Shown here in pieces: positions 1 to 12,388 of a DNA stretch of 64,000 bases. The notes below the pieces were generated by a model that was not told the origin of the DNA, ran no database searches, and worked only from the letters and a program-made list of their open reading frames with translations. Within the stretch, counting starts at the first letter, position 1. Each line of letters starts with the position of its first letter. A program made the position numbers and the translations under genes. This DNA is from Hemerocallis citrina (Eukaryota > Streptophyta > Magnoliopsida > Asparagales > Asphodelaceae). The stretch lies in assembly GCA_017893485.1 (NCBI GenBank), contig CM030365.1, positions 32,517,000 to 32,580,999 of the forward strand. The letters run 5' to 3'.

Positions 1-457
1 ACGAATTATGAATGCTATTATGACCCCATACATGTTGTTTGAATTTATGTGGCCCTTTCTTCCAATTTGTAAATCCTTCACCAACAAACTTGTCACCGCC
101 ACTTTGAGAACCCCTTTCGGGCTTGAATAAATAACAACATAAACAGAATGTAGTATCTTTAGACACACTATACTCCAACCAAGTCCTATTAGGGTGTTCA
201 TGCAACCAATTGGGAAGAAACTTTCTTTTCTCGTTGCCAAAATCCCTAGAAAGGAAAACATGAGACTTTGGTTGACACACCCTTTTTGCCAATAAAGCCT
301 GCGATTTTCTCCCTATCATTAGCATCAAAGGAATAAATGTTTTTCCTATTTCCAGGATCAGATGCAAGTTCATCAACGTTCAGCTCTACACGAGGACGAG
401 GAGGACGAACACTTGAATCACCGTCCTCCCTTGGTTTTATTTTAAAAAATTTATCCA
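1..457 (-). pseudogene. hAT transposase (TTF / zf-MYM1-like) N-terminal fragment, frameshifted
   Basis: The minus strand from an ATG at 457 encodes a protein opening MDKFFKIKPRE, followed by an SDPGNR..I..F..NDR segment. This matches the N-terminus of plant TTF-type zinc-finger, hAT-dimerisation transposase-like proteins (often annotated zinc finger MYM-type protein 1-like). The frame closes at 246-248, but a neighbouring frame continues without stops to base 1 and carries the TTF-type zinc region: an FLPNWL..HP..TWLEYS stretch, then a FCLCCYLF cysteine cluster and a GFTNWKK motif. So one small indel near 250-275 breaks the gene, unless an unusual intron sits there. An upstream in-frame ATG at 497 exists, but 457 fits the family start better. 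The catalytic and dimerisation domains would lie to the left, outside the window. Confidence 0.7.
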
Positions 458-2214
458 TAACTATTTGAATATTATTCAAAAATTTAATTAGTATCAAACA
501 AAAATCAAATTTATAAATCCCTAATTTACTTGCTACACATTAGAACCTAATTATTTTTTGAACAACTAAAACTTTATTCGCAAAATCATCTATTTTTGCC
601 CCTTGATAAAGGTCTGAATCATCCTAATTCCTAAACAAGACCAAAATCAATCCTAGGAAATAGGAATTAAATCAAAGATAAATATGAATAGAATTTGTGC
701 GAAATATACTTCGTCTAAATAGACCACATTAGTTGTATATGATACAAGTAGTGCAAAAAAAAACTCTAATTTACTTGCATTGCAATTTAGTTGTATATGA
801 TACAAGTATTCTTTATTTTCATATACAAAATGATGTTTCGTTCTTAATTTCAGAATAAATGTTCTTCCCTATTAGGAGGATGCCCTGTCAAGCCGCTTCC
901 CGAATATGAAGCTGTTAGATCAATAACTCATTGATTAAAAAGTATTGGCAAAAATGCTGCTAAAGAAATGTGTTTTGACTCTTCAGATATTTTTGGGAGT
1001 GAAAAAACACTTTTCCAAAAATACAAGAGCAACTCTTGAGAGTTGGAAGAGTGCTTTGGTTCTAGTTCAGATTTTAAGTCTAATAGTCCTTTGTAGCAGC
1101 AAAAACTTATAAGTTGTTTAAAAGCATTAGCAGACATCCTTAACCTTGAGTTCTATTGTGGTCTGTCAATTTTAATCAAGCCAATATGATTGTGGATCAG
1201 CTTGTTTCAACTTCTTAAATCAGGGTGGGACATCTTTAATTCTCTCGTCGAGCATTATCAATTACACATTAAAAGTAACTACAAGTTTTCTCCCAAAATG
1301 AATATAACTGTCAATATATTTTGGATGACGCACCGAGAAAACTCATTTGCTTATTTGTTGTTCGATATAGTTATTGTTCTACTATGAAGTATGTAGACCG
1401 TCAGATTGAGGTGAAAATCGTAATCCTTCTACACCAGTGAATATGCCTGGCAACTGTCCGATATGTAATCAAGGTCCTAACATTATAGGGGAACTTCTAT
1501 AATGCACTTACATTATTTACACAGTCTGCCACTACCCCGAGTCATGTTGTTTGTTTAATTTTTGATTACAAATGCAACTCATATACTATGTCTGCACGAG
1601 GATATATGAAATACATGACCTGTGTGTTAGATGTCGCTGTTTTTTAAATTGAAAAATAATCTACACCTTACTTAACATAAATATAATCGTCAGAGATATA
1701 GCTTTATTTGTTTTTTTTTTCTCATCAAAGATGTTTCTTTGTCATTTTTTCTCCCATATCCACAGCAGGATGTTCACTTTGTTACTCAATGTTTTATGAA
1801 TGTATTATGTGTTAATTGTTTCTTAGACATTAATATAAGCAGATTGTCCTTTAGATGGAAGCTGATGCGTTAGTAGTTTCTTAAAAGCCCGTAGTCTGTA
1901 ACCTCCTCTATCTTATGGTTTGAATCAGAATCCCTAATTTCTCAAACACAACAAAATTGATGTTTACTTACATTGTCAAACAAATAAACAAACCATGGTC
2001 AAACAACACAACAAAAATTCTCAAAAAAAAAAAAATGATCACAGATCACTCACCAAGTCACCATCGACATTAGACAACTGACGTCAAGTTGGGAGGGGAG
2101 AGATTCGCACTTTGGAGGTAGTCTTGAAGATTTGGAGGTTTCAAACTTGTAATTGAGGGCTTTGATGAGTTGGATCTATTGCTTATGAGCTAGGGTTTCA
2201 GACTTTCGGTGGAT

Positions 2215-2480
2215 GTTAGAGCACAAAAAGAAAAAAAAGAAAGGAAGAAAGAAGAGAGAGAGCTAGGGGTTTCGGTGGAGGCTGTACTGGAGCATGGAAA
2301 GAAAGAAAGAAAAGAAGAAAGGAGAGGGAGTTAGGGTTTCGCCATTTCGAAGTAGAGGCTGGAGCGAAAAGAAAGAAAGAAAAGAAGAAAGAAGAGGACC
2401 GGGAGCTCAGGTTTGGGCCAAGGAGTTTGGGTGGGCCGAGGAGTTTGGGTGGGCCAAGGAGTTGGGGAGCGGTTTGAGCC
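2215..2480. repeat. Purine-rich minisatellite
   Basis: About three imperfect copies of a GAAAGAAAGAAAAGAAG-rich unit, each followed by a TTAGGGTTTCG-like segment, then three tandem copies of a roughly 19-bp GAGTTTGGGTGGGCC unit (about 2427-2470). It lies inside the hAT leader. The ORFs across it on both strands are low-complexity by-products. Confidence 0.7.
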
Positions 2481-2590
2481 GAACGTAAAGCGGAAGCCCA
2501 GTTGAGGGGGAGCAGAGGTTTTATGCACTTGGGCCTACTAAGGGCCTGCCAAATTCCAGGGGGAGTGGCTGCTCCCCCTGACCCTTTACT

Positions 2591-2603
2591 GCCTCCGCCT
2601 CTG
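2591..2603 (-). repeat. hAT terminal inverted repeat (5' end)
   Basis: CAGAGGCGGAGGC on the minus strand, followed inward by GGGGGAGCAGCC. It marks the right boundary of the hAT element. The partner terminus is outside the window. Confidence 0.5.
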
Positions 2604-3543
2604 TAGCTTGGGTTACGGTTCACCACATGAATAGTGAACCCGAAACCCAATATACAATTCAACCATAAAAACAATTTTTCAAACCTTAATATTAAACTTG
2701 AGTTTCTAATAATCAAAACAACGAATAAACATGGAAAATCTCAATCTTTAAAATCAATCAAACGTGAATTTAAAAGCATACATTAAGTTCTAATTATCTC
2801 TACAAATCTCCATCATCTACAATTTAAATTTATGGTCATCCAATCAATTTAAATCCCAAATTAGATCTTTATCAATTAAAAATTTGTATTTGTATGTTCA
2901 TGAAAATCTCTAGGGCATAATATTAAAACCCAATATTTAATACAGAATCCATCATCAGTCAACCTTCAAAACTCTAGAATCTACAACATGAAATTCATTC
3001 TAATTAGAACAGCAAATTCTCTTATAAAAATTGCAACTTTTTAATCCACAAAGCAATGAATTTATGTGTATTGAATGGTCTATAAATTATCATAACAAAC
3101 ACCCATCAACAATTATAAACTCCATGATCATACAAGTGTTTTTTTTTTGGTAAATCAAAACATGTTCTTTCATGCATCACCAATCTCTAACATCAATAAT
3201 TAATTTATAAATTGTAATCACATCTCAATTAGGGTTCTTATTCTTGAAGATGTTATTTGACTACTTTTTCATTAAGATTTATCATAGATCTACATCAAGT
3301 TTTATAATCATGCAAGATATATCGTATTTGATCAATCATCAACATATTTTACAAGCATATAACAAATCAAGAGATGAGAAGTATCACCCACCTCAAAGAA
3401 GAACAATGAAGAACAATAATAACAAGAAAAGAAAAGCTCCTCCTCCTCCTTGCGAAAATTAGAGATTCAAGCCTCCAAACTCAAAGGAAATAATAAAGTG
3501 AAATTTTTTTATTTACCACATTGGAGAGCAGTTTCTAGTGCTA

Positions 3544-3556
3544 TTAATATAGGTTG
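3544..3556 (-). promoter_or_regulatory. BL1-1 3' LTR TATA-like element
   Basis: CCTATATTAATAG on the minus strand lies about 800 bp into the LTR. The motif CCTATATTAA is kept in all four BL1 LTRs here (3544, about 15415, 33426, 37593), which points to the U3 promoter. Confidence 0.5.
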
Positions 3557-3931
3557 GGATCCTTCCTTAGGGTTTATACGAAGATTTTATGAAAAAGTCC
3601 CTTAAGAAAAATATATTTTTACATGTATAGATCTTTCCAATTTAATTAGTTACATCAAATCAAGTCAAAATAAAAATCTAATTCCCTAACTCCTCCAATC
3701 TTGCCAGCCTCCACTACAGCCCAGAAATCAATTTTCAAAAATTTGCTCTGAGTGGCAATTTTACAAAAAAAATCATTCACTTTGAAATATTTGCAAATTT
3801 GCCATATATTATTCATAAACATTCAGAAAATTTAGAATTACTATCCACTAATAAATATTAGATTTTCCAAATAAATTTTCTAACTTTTTATCTCACGAAA
3901 AAATATTTGCAATAAAGTCCCCAATAATCCC

Positions 3932-3936
<5 letters not shown>

Positions 3937-3982
<46 letters not shown>
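3937..3982. repeat. (TA)n microsatellite
   Basis: About 23 TA dinucleotides inside the BL1 LTR. The matching site in the other 3.9-kb LTR copy (about 15807) has only a few units, so this run expanded after insertion. Confidence 0.95.
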
Positions 3983-3985
<3 letters not shown>

Positions 3986-4360
3986 TCAAGAAAATCAAAT
4001 AAAATCAAATTAGACGGATAAAATCTCTCCCCCAATCTCTCCACTACCATATCGGCCTATCAAAATAGCAAAAAAAAATTTTTAATTCGAATTTTACTTC
4101 CAAACGACATTTTGCACAAAACCCTTTTCTTTCAAGATATTTACAAAAATAGTTTCTTTATTCAGAAAAACCCAAAAATTTAGAATATAATCAATTATAA
4201 ATAGGAGAATTTATTCAAAATTTAAAATTAGAAATTTGCACCTCAAAAATATTTGCACGTGTGAAAACGTCAATTTTATAAAAATCCAAAAATATTAAAT
4301 AAATTGATTTAAAAATATTATTAATTCAAAATATAGTGTTTAAAATTCTAGGGCGTTACA

Positions 4361-4373
4361 TCACTCCCCCCTT
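4361..4373 (-). other. BL1-1 polypurine tract
   Basis: AAGGGGGGAGTGA on the minus strand directly abuts the 3' LTR start at 4360, the position expected for plus-strand DNA priming. Confidence 0.75.
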
Positions 4374-7300
4374 AGAATAGTTCTGTCCTCAGAACTACTA
4401 CCAGCCAAGGGAAAATAAAAAGAAACAAAAAACGTATACAAACAGTTCAGGAAAATCACTATATCTTTATTGTCCAATTATATTGGGTTGCTAACTAAAA
4501 AAAATAACATATAATAAGAACAGTAAAGTAAATATAAAAATTGACAGAACAACAAGTATAAGCAAAACCCATAAAACATAAAACAATCCCAAGAAGATAT
4601 ATATAAAATGTATTAAAAAAAATGAACTATGCAATAACCTATTGAAAGCAACTAGATAATCAATTATTGCATATTAATTTCAACAGCATAATTATCATAA
4701 CTAATATAAGTTAGTCAATAATACTTTAAAGCACACAAAGGAATCAAAAGCTTCCTTAAAACTTGAATACACTATAAACATAATGCACAATGAATTTAAG
4801 AATTAATGAACAGAGACAAACGTACGTAACACAAAACTTAGACAAGAATACGAGTAAGACAAAACTATCTAAAGTAACAAATGACAATAAGTTTGTCAGT
4901 AAAACAAAATATGAAGCACTCCAAAGGTCGTTAAAACATTCGTATAGACCCGTAAAATACATAATAGATATATGAACAGATCAACAAAAAAAATGATTAC
5001 TGATCAAATAACATTGTAAAAGATCATTATAGTAAGAAAGATAATAAGGCCAATCATACAAAATAAAAAGGCAAAAGAGAAAAGTTAAGAACATAAACAA
5101 TGGCAAAAGTAAAAAATAATAAAAGTAACGCAGAGAATGCAACTTAAAGATGATAAAAAAAATTAGATCTGGGAAGATAGTCAATTAAAGACACGGCGAA
5201 ACACAAACAAATTTAGAAAAAATAATACTAATAAACGTACACAAAGGAAAATAAAAGAGCAGCGAGTATATTAAATAATTATTAATATTATAAGCAATAC
5301 ATTTAATTTACATTACAAGAGTCAAGCGAAATACAGAATATATACATATACAAGAAATCTTAAAAGGAGTTCATTAAATATTACAAAAGGACCAAACCAA
5401 TAAATAGAACATGGAAACAAGTGTAAGTGAGAAAATTTGGAATCAAATCCCGACGTAATAAATCTAATATTGCATAAAAACAAAAATAAGGTAAAACTAA
5501 GTAAACTAGTTCAAGTTATCTCAAAATATAAAGTGGAATGATATACAACGAAATGTCGTAAGGAAAGAAATTACATGTGACACTTAATTTTTTTTTATTT
5601 TAAATTAAAACTTTGGATTTTAGAATAGTTCAAGAACAAATATTACTTAAGTGAATCTATAAACATTTATTAACATTTAAATTTGAAGCAAACCAACTCA
5701 AAATCTGAAATTTGTACTTCTTAAAAATAAAATTATATGCTTTCAAATAAGAAATTATATTCGCTCAAAAATCTAAATTTTTACCTTTTCAAATCTATAA
5801 TTATATGCTTCAAAAATATGGAATTATATTGTATCAACCCTGAAATTATAAATCTAAAATCACATCATACCAAAACCGAAATATTTATATACTCAAATCT
5901 GGAATTTGTCATCTTGAAACTTAATAAATTCAATAAATCTGTAACTAATCAATTAAAACTGGATTAATCTAATTCGGTTATAGGGGTTAATTCATCTAAA
6001 ATTTTCAAGAATAACCGGTCAAATGCGAACGTTTCTCATTTTAAGAATCAGAAATCATTCAAATATGAAACCAACAATAATCAAAAAATATAAATAAGAC
6101 AAATTCTAAACTTGTAAGAAATATGAAATTATATGTTCCCAAAATCTGAAATTATACTCATTAAAAATATGAAATTATGAAAATCCTAAATGAAATTATA
6201 TCCCTCAAAATTTGAACAATATCCCACCATATTTGAAATATTCACATACTCAATCTATCATACAAATTTGAGACATAAAAAAAACTTAAATATATGAATC
6301 ATGAAATTAACAAATCTGAAATAACAACTAAAAAAAGTCTGGGATATACACATTCTAAGATATATAAATGAAAACCGAAATTTAAGAAATTTGAACCAGA
6401 AATATGAAATATGAAATCTATAATATATGAATTCTGAAGCCATTAAAAATTTACAACGATTAAGATATGGAATTCACATAAAATTGAAACTTATAAAGTT
6501 CTGAAATTTAATAAACCTGAAACATAAAAATCTGAGATTAATCATAAATAAATAAATAAATAAATAAATAAAATCCGAAACTAATAAAATCTGATACTAA
6601 TAATCTTAAAATAAAAATATGAAATTAATAACAATAAAAAAATAAAATAAAAAGAACTTGAAATAAATCCAACTTAAATCTTAAGGGTAAAACTGTTCAA
6701 TATAGTAAAACCATTATAAAATTTTGATTATGTTACTAGATAGTTGTACATGTATACACCTCATTAACTTTAAAAAAAATAATATTAAAACAATTATCAT
6801 CAGGTGCAACTTTAAAAGGCTATGATAATTGATCTAAATAGCTATATACAAAAACACAAAATATTCAAAGCAATAACTAAAAGAAGAAAAAAAATTTAAG
6901 TAGAAAAGAAATTATTAATTATAATATAATTATTGTAGTATCTGTTACACAAAAGTGACAAGCAAAATTCAGACTTACGTTATTCAAAACTATAAACTGC
7001 AAACACCAATAGAAAAAGAAAAAGTTAGATTCGCCACATTCCAAATTCCAATAATAAAATTTGTTTCTATAAAACACAAAACTTATAGTAAAAATAAACT
7101 AGAACTAGCAAAACATTCTTTCAAAATTAAACAATTATAATTAGATTTGTACAAAAATAGATTAATCAATAACTAATAAAATTATTCCAATTTAACGTCA
7201 ATGATAATAAAAATAATTGAAAAGTAATTATAACAGTAAGAGAAAACAAATCATTCATCTTCTATTTATGCGAACACAATCAACTGACTTACGATAAAGA

Positions 7301-7464
7301 AATTTTTGTTCAAATCTAGACATACAAATAATCTAAATTTTACTACAAGCATTCATGATAAAAACAACTAACTCACACATCTAATGTCCGCCTAGGTACT
7401 CACACTTCTAATGTCCACCTAGGTTCATTCCTTATACCATGTTTAACATTACTAATTGAAGCAT
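4374..7464 (-). other. BL1-1 internal region, non-coding
   Basis: Very AT-rich sequence with stops in all frames and no gag or pol similarity. Between about 5600 and 6650 it is built of degenerate short units around GAAATTATAT or AAATCTGAAAT. An AAAT tetranucleotide run lies at 6546-6571. The right-hand 1.1 kb matches, reversed, the interior of BL1 copy 2 (36278-37387), so it is real element sequence rather than filler. Confidence 0.7.
6546..6571. repeat. (AAAT)n microsatellite
   Basis: Six to seven perfect tetranucleotide units in the BL1-1 interior. Confidence 0.9.
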
Positions 7465-7476
7465 GCTCTGATACCA
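7465..7476 (-). other. BL1-1 primer-binding site (tRNA-iMet)
   Basis: TGGTATCAGAGC on the minus strand, four bases inside the 5' LTR end. This is the standard plant initiator-methionine primer site. Confidence 0.9.
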
Positions 7477-7546
7477 ACTCCGTAGCGCCACGAATTTTCA
7501 ATAAATAATGTTAGAAATAAGTGGTACAATTTCCATAATCAACTTC

Positions 7547-8127
7547 TTTTTTTTTTGGAGAAAAAGGTGACCGCGTCACCGCTTCATTAATAAATTATTA
7601 ACGAAACAAGTATTACAAATATATAATATCTATCTGTTCCTAGAACAGAACCACAGAAAACAATTACACAGTTAAGCGTTCAACATTAACTAGCCCTTCT
7701 CCTAGCTAAAATTATAGACGCTGCCACCTGTAATCTGTTCCCCCCTATCAGATGTGACGCATGCAGATTCCTATTGAATAATCAGATACCGACTCATCGA
7801 GCACCAACCATAGTTACGACTTGCCCATGCACCTTCAAGCGACGTCTAAGTTGAACACCATTCCAGCATCGACTTCTCTACCCCATTCGGTGACACCTAA
7901 TCAGAACAACATACCAAAAATGACTTGCCTAGTCACAATTCTGATAATGACTTGCCACTCCGCCCATTTAGTGACGACTTGTCAGTACTCTAGTCTGAGA
8001 CGCTCAGTGCCTTCACCACCACGGTGGCTGATGTATCGTTCGCCACTTCGCTGATGACTAGCCCGAACACCGTCTCTGTGACGACTTGGCCACCAGCAGA
8101 CCTGCAACGACTCACATCACTCTCACT
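7547..8127 (-). mobile_element. 5'-truncated LINE-type retroposon fragment with 12-bp TSD
   Basis: A 581-bp insert flanked by a perfect 12-bp direct repeat, ATAATCAACTTC (7535-7546 and 8128-8139). On the minus strand it ends in a run of A (plus-strand T run at 7547-7556). A 3' A-tail with a 12-bp duplication is the signature of target-primed reverse transcription. No RT domain is left. The sequence carries recurring GACGACTTG/GACTTGCC words. The uninterrupted site is seen in BL1-2 near 36205-36240. It is too long for a typical SINE and I see no A/B boxes, so a truncated LINE is preferred. Confidence 0.7.
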
Positions 8128-8366
8128 ATAATCAACTTCAATTGCAACTATAAACACAGTATTAAATAAAGGATTTTTTAAAAAACTTTTTGTTACAACA
8201 ATTCTTCCTTACATTGCACAGCGGAAAAATTAATTACATTTATTACAACACAACCCAACATTTAAACTTTAATCATTTTAAATTCAAGCTTCCACTTTAC
8301 TCGGACAACTCACTTGCAAGTCCTGCGAAATAAACAGAAGAGTAGGGCACGTCAGTTGAAGGCAAG

Positions 8367-8374
8367 TGACGTCA
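8367..8374. promoter_or_regulatory. Palindromic TGACGTCA motif in BL1 LTR
   Basis: TGACGTCA is a bZIP/TGA-type binding core. It is conserved at the same place in the other BL1 LTRs (35982-35989 and 40285-40292), about 300 bp before the LTR end. Function is not shown. Confidence 0.4.
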
Positions 8375-9299
8375 ACTATAGTAATAGTGATACTTCAAGA
8401 TCTCACAATCACAAACTTCATGCATATTAATATAGCAGTAATAATAAATGATGCATAACAATAATAAATACCATAACAAGTGAAATATATTAACACAGCA
8501 ATAACAAATGGAACATGAAACACTGATAAATGAAGCGTAAAACAACAAGTGAAGCTAGGCTAAGTGTCAAGTGTAGGAGATGAAAACAAACACAAGCATG
8601 CATAAAACAAGTCAAGAAATGCAAATGCTTATGATGATTTCTAATACAGACTTGTCGGATCCTATGCATCCCATACTACATAGGTCTGGTGCATGTCCTT
8701 ATCGTTCTCCACTTCATAGGGTCCAATTCCTCGTCATGCAACTAACCTACTACAGTGATTATGTCACGCCCCGCTTCCCAAAAGAATACGGAATACGGAT
8801 ACGCGACAAAAGCCTAGCGAATAATTTTCATCATCCATAAGCTGTTCAAGAATTTTTACAACATTCACAAGAATCATCAGAGTCGGAAGCAAAAGTATCA
8901 ACCAACATGCACATATGAACCAAAATACCAACAAGAATACTTGAAACCAAATATATAAATCTCAAATAGTCATGATCTGAATAACACAAATATCCTGGGC
9001 CACATTGTCCAAATTCAAATATAAATCCAAGTAATCCTAATACAATTATTCAAGTAAGCTACAAGAAATAATAATAACAAGATTCAGCACTAATACTTCA
9101 TGTCACCAATACCGTTTGGAACCTGTTCTCTAAAATTTGCAATTCAACAATTGTAGGGAAGAGGAAAAGAGAAAACAAGTTCCCGTCAATGGCAAGTTAC
9201 GGGCCGCTTGTAATGCAGTATACAAGTACATAGGAAAAACTAACTAATAACATAGGAATAAGCATGATGTCAAAATAAACAACTAGCATGGTAAGGTGA

Positions 9300-9840
9300 A
9301 CAAGTATCATGTAGCATATATCAAGTGTCAAGTGAACAAGGATCATGTAAACAAGCATCAAGTGTCAAGTATCATGTAATTATGTATCAAGTATCATGTA
9401 TCATGTCTCATGTATCATGTAGTCAAGTATCAAGAAAGCATGTATCATGTTCAAGTATCATGTGTCAAGTCTTGTAGTGATTACTATCTAGATAGCACTT
9501 CATGCAGCCCACCTTACATGGTTGCTACAATAAACAATTTCGCTTTAGATTTCATAGTGGACCATAGATGGCAGTGTACTCAAGTATCAGAACAGAAACA
9601 GGTTCATGAATCAAACAGGTACATGAATCATCCGATTTATGTATCAACAGGTTCATGAATCAACAGGTACATGACCAACAGCTCCGTACATCAACAAGTA
9701 ACAGGTACACGACCAATAGGTCCGTGCATCAACAGGTAACAGGTACATGAATCAACAGGTTTATGCATCAATAGGTAGCAGGTACATGAACCAACAGGTC
9801 CATGCATCAACAGGTTCATGTATCAACATGAATTAAAATG
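9300..9840. repeat. Short minisatellites in BL2a
   Basis: 9300-9480 is built of CAAGTATCATGTATCATGT-like units, 9590-9835 of a 16-22-bp AACAGGTACATGAATC-like unit. BL2b has only a faint counterpart (30130-30260, 30420-30480), so these arrays arose or spread after the copies split. Confidence 0.8.
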
Positions 9841-11379
9841 GGAAACACGACCCCCTTCCGAGTACACGTTTCTGAATTATCCACTATTAGATCTTTCCCT
9901 TAAACCCCGGTTTGGTTATTTTTATTATTAATGTCAACAAGCATGTAGGTGTGAAAAATATATCAAAAATAACATGGCATGATCATGTGACAAGTTCAAG
10001 TTATAAGGTAAACATGTATGGGTACAAGATAATACATGAAAGAATGAAATAGCAAAATCTCAAGTTCAGGACAGCAAGACCACACTATAGTAAAACAGTG
10101 ATTTCCAGTGCTATAAACATGCAAATCTGAATCCGTCAAAACTTATAGAAAATAGACTCCCAAACGAATCCAGCGAGTATAAATAAGTCATATAGTATTT
10201 CAGAAAAACAAGTCTTAATACCGGTTTGAATTCAAAAATTAGGTTCAGTTAGAAATCAGTAAATCTAATTCACAGTTAGGAAAACAACATCAAAACTCAA
10301 TAAATAAATCCACAAAAAATCTAGGGTATTCCCCTATCTGTCTAGTATCAAAATATAAAGTTTCATAATTTTCCAGTAAAATTAGTTTAGCCAATAAAAA
10401 TAAAAAAATATCAATAAACGATAGTTTGGTAAATCTGGAATTCCCAACACAGCTGTATGAAAACTGTAATATCTCGCAAACCATGAAATGAAATCCAATC
10501 CTCCAAAGGGATATGAAAATAGACAAAATATTGTAACTTTCATATCTTACAAATATTTTTCATACGGTAAAAGGAATCATGGTGAAAATACGATTATTTA
10601 CAGAACAGTGAGTAAAATCCAGCAAGCATAGTCTTTATAAACAAGCATGAAACGGCATATAAAACTTATCAATAAAATCCACCAAAATTCTGGGTAATCC
10701 CTAACTAGATAAAGAAATACTGACCAAAGTTTTGGATCAAAATAATATATGTAGTACAAGTATCAAAATAATTTAGTCATCAAAATCATCGAGAAACGAA
10801 ATCTGGAAATGATCTACACCTCTGTAGTAAAACAATCATATCTCACACATACGAAAACGAAATCGAGCAAAGTCAGAGGGGTTGGAAAGAAGACAATTCC
10901 TCTAAAACTCATGTTTTATACTGAAATTAAGATTCTGACCTTAATATTGTCTAAATTACTGATCAAGACATATTATCGAAAAAATACAGAATTTCCTCAA
11001 AAACAAAAAAATCAACATAGATCCAAAAAAACTTGATCCAAACGCAACCAAATATGAAATCGAGTCTACCAAGTGTCCAAACATCATGAAATAGGGTAAT
11101 TAACATATCCACGGCAAGTCTTTCACATGGATCTCAACAAATACCCAAATTCTCACAAAAATCCCATAGACATGATCAAATCAAGAACGGGTAAAACCTA
11201 AGTTGTTTCATGTCAAATTTGTATCGTGAGGCAACTATGATCAAATAGCACTATATACACAATATCAACAAGGGGTTTCACACACGAATTGTCTCTAGAA
11301 CCCAACTACACTACAAGCGGTATTTCTGACTTGTATCATACAATAAAATTTGAGTACAAGTTACTTACCTGAGAGACAA

Positions 11380-11935
11380 CGATGAAAACGATGCAAGGAA
11401 CAAGTATAACAGGAATGGATCCTGGGGCACGATCACAAACGCAACGAACGGATCACGAACCAATCACGATCACACGAACAACGAACAAGATGAAGACGAT
11501 CAAGATCACGAACACAATCGGACGGCTGAGATCGAAGATCAAGATCAAGATGATCGGATCAGATCAGACGGTCAGATTTCCCTGATGGTGAAGATAATGA
11601 TGAAGATCAAGATCAATCGATCGAATGGCTGTGATCAAAGGAAGTTAATGATCATCATGATCGTGACGATCATGGACAGATCGGACGGCTAGGATCTAAT
11701 CGGATGATCAAGAGGAGATCGACGACCCACATCTAATCAAGCATGATGATCAAGATCCAACGGACGGCCAAGATCAATCAATCAAGATGAAGATCAAAAG
11801 ATCAGATGGTGATCACAACTCAAGGGGATCGGACGGCCCACAATCAAAGCCATGATAAGGATGTGATCTAGATCGGGCGGCCACATTCCAAGTTGATCAA
11901 AACCATCATCAAACAGCAACTACAGGCAATGGGGA
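11380..11935. repeat. GATC-rich tract in BL2a
   Basis: Dense run of GATCA, GATCAAGATC and ATGATCA words with CGGACGGC spacers. The matching BL2b segment (about 28905-29050) has the same words on the other strand but is only about 150 bp long, so the tract is expanded here. Confidence 0.7.
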
Positions 11936-12378
11936 GTGCACAGCGAAGAGGACGAGCACTGCATACGGCTGAACGGTGACGGCGCTGGACAGGGAAGCTG
12001 TCGCTGCTATTGTGCGTCGGAGGGACAGCATACAGGGAGGGCGCGCTGAGGGGCCTGCGGCTGCTGTCTGTGCAGTGGCCGAGGGGAGACAGGGCGTCGC
12101 TGTGGAGGACAGGTTGGCACTGCGGAGGGCACTGCCGTCTGTTGTTGGCTGCAGGAGCAGCTGTCGTTGCAGGTCGCGTGATAGGGGGGGCGCGGGGGCT
12201 TGTTGGTCACTGCGAAGTTGCGACCAGGGAAGAAAAGATCGAGGAGGGTCTGGGTTTTGGAAGGAGGTCGTGGGTGCATAGGGGGTGAAGGGATGGGTTC
12301 AGGAGATAGGGTGACGGGGGAGAAAGGCCAAGAGGGGCGGCTGGGGGTATACAGAGGTTAGGGTAAAAAAAAAACTCT

Positions 12379-12388
12379 GATATATATA
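12379..12388 (-). promoter_or_regulatory. BL2a TATA-like box
   Basis: CTATATATAT on the minus strand, about 600 bp into the LTR and just upstream of the GC-rich block, the same place as the TATA boxes of BL2b and BL2c. Confidence 0.5.

Larger units (their letters stand above)
1..2603 (-). mobile_element. hAT-like DNA transposon, 5' part (continues left of window)
   Basis: Reading on the minus strand, the element starts at 2603 with CAGAGGCGGAGGC, a terminus of the kind seen in plant hAT elements, and leads to a transposase start near 457. The sequence right of 2603 (TAGCTTGGGTTA) is continuous BL1 LTR, as in the other BL1 copy at about 14463, so 2603/2604 is an insertion junction and TAGCTTGG (2604-2611) is the likely 8-bp target duplication. 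The other end lies outside the window. The 2 kb between terminus and coding start are AT-rich leader or intron sequence in which I see no supported gene; short ORFs at 928-1137 and 1190-1387 have no recognisable content. Family assignment rests on the protein fragment plus one terminus. Confidence 0.55.
2604..4360 (-). repeat. BL1-1 3' LTR, first 1.76 kb
   Basis: Homologous base for base to 14463-16212 and, reversed, to 32639-34340. It begins (minus) TGTAACGCCC at 4360. The remainder lies beyond the hAT insertion, outside the window. Short ORFs such as 3244-3462 are not conserved between copies. Confidence 0.85.

Noticed and set aside
928..1387. Two small ORFs in the hAT leader
   Set aside because: No recognisable domain, and AT-rich non-coding DNA yields such frames by chance.
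2216..2716. 166-residue minus-strand ORF
   Set aside because: Low-complexity Ser/Phe/Leu and Pro runs from a purine minisatellite. It crosses the hAT/BL1 junction, so it cannot be one gene.
11976..12288. Three overlapping ORFs in BL2a
   Set aside because: Same GC block of the LTR, open in several frames by composition only.
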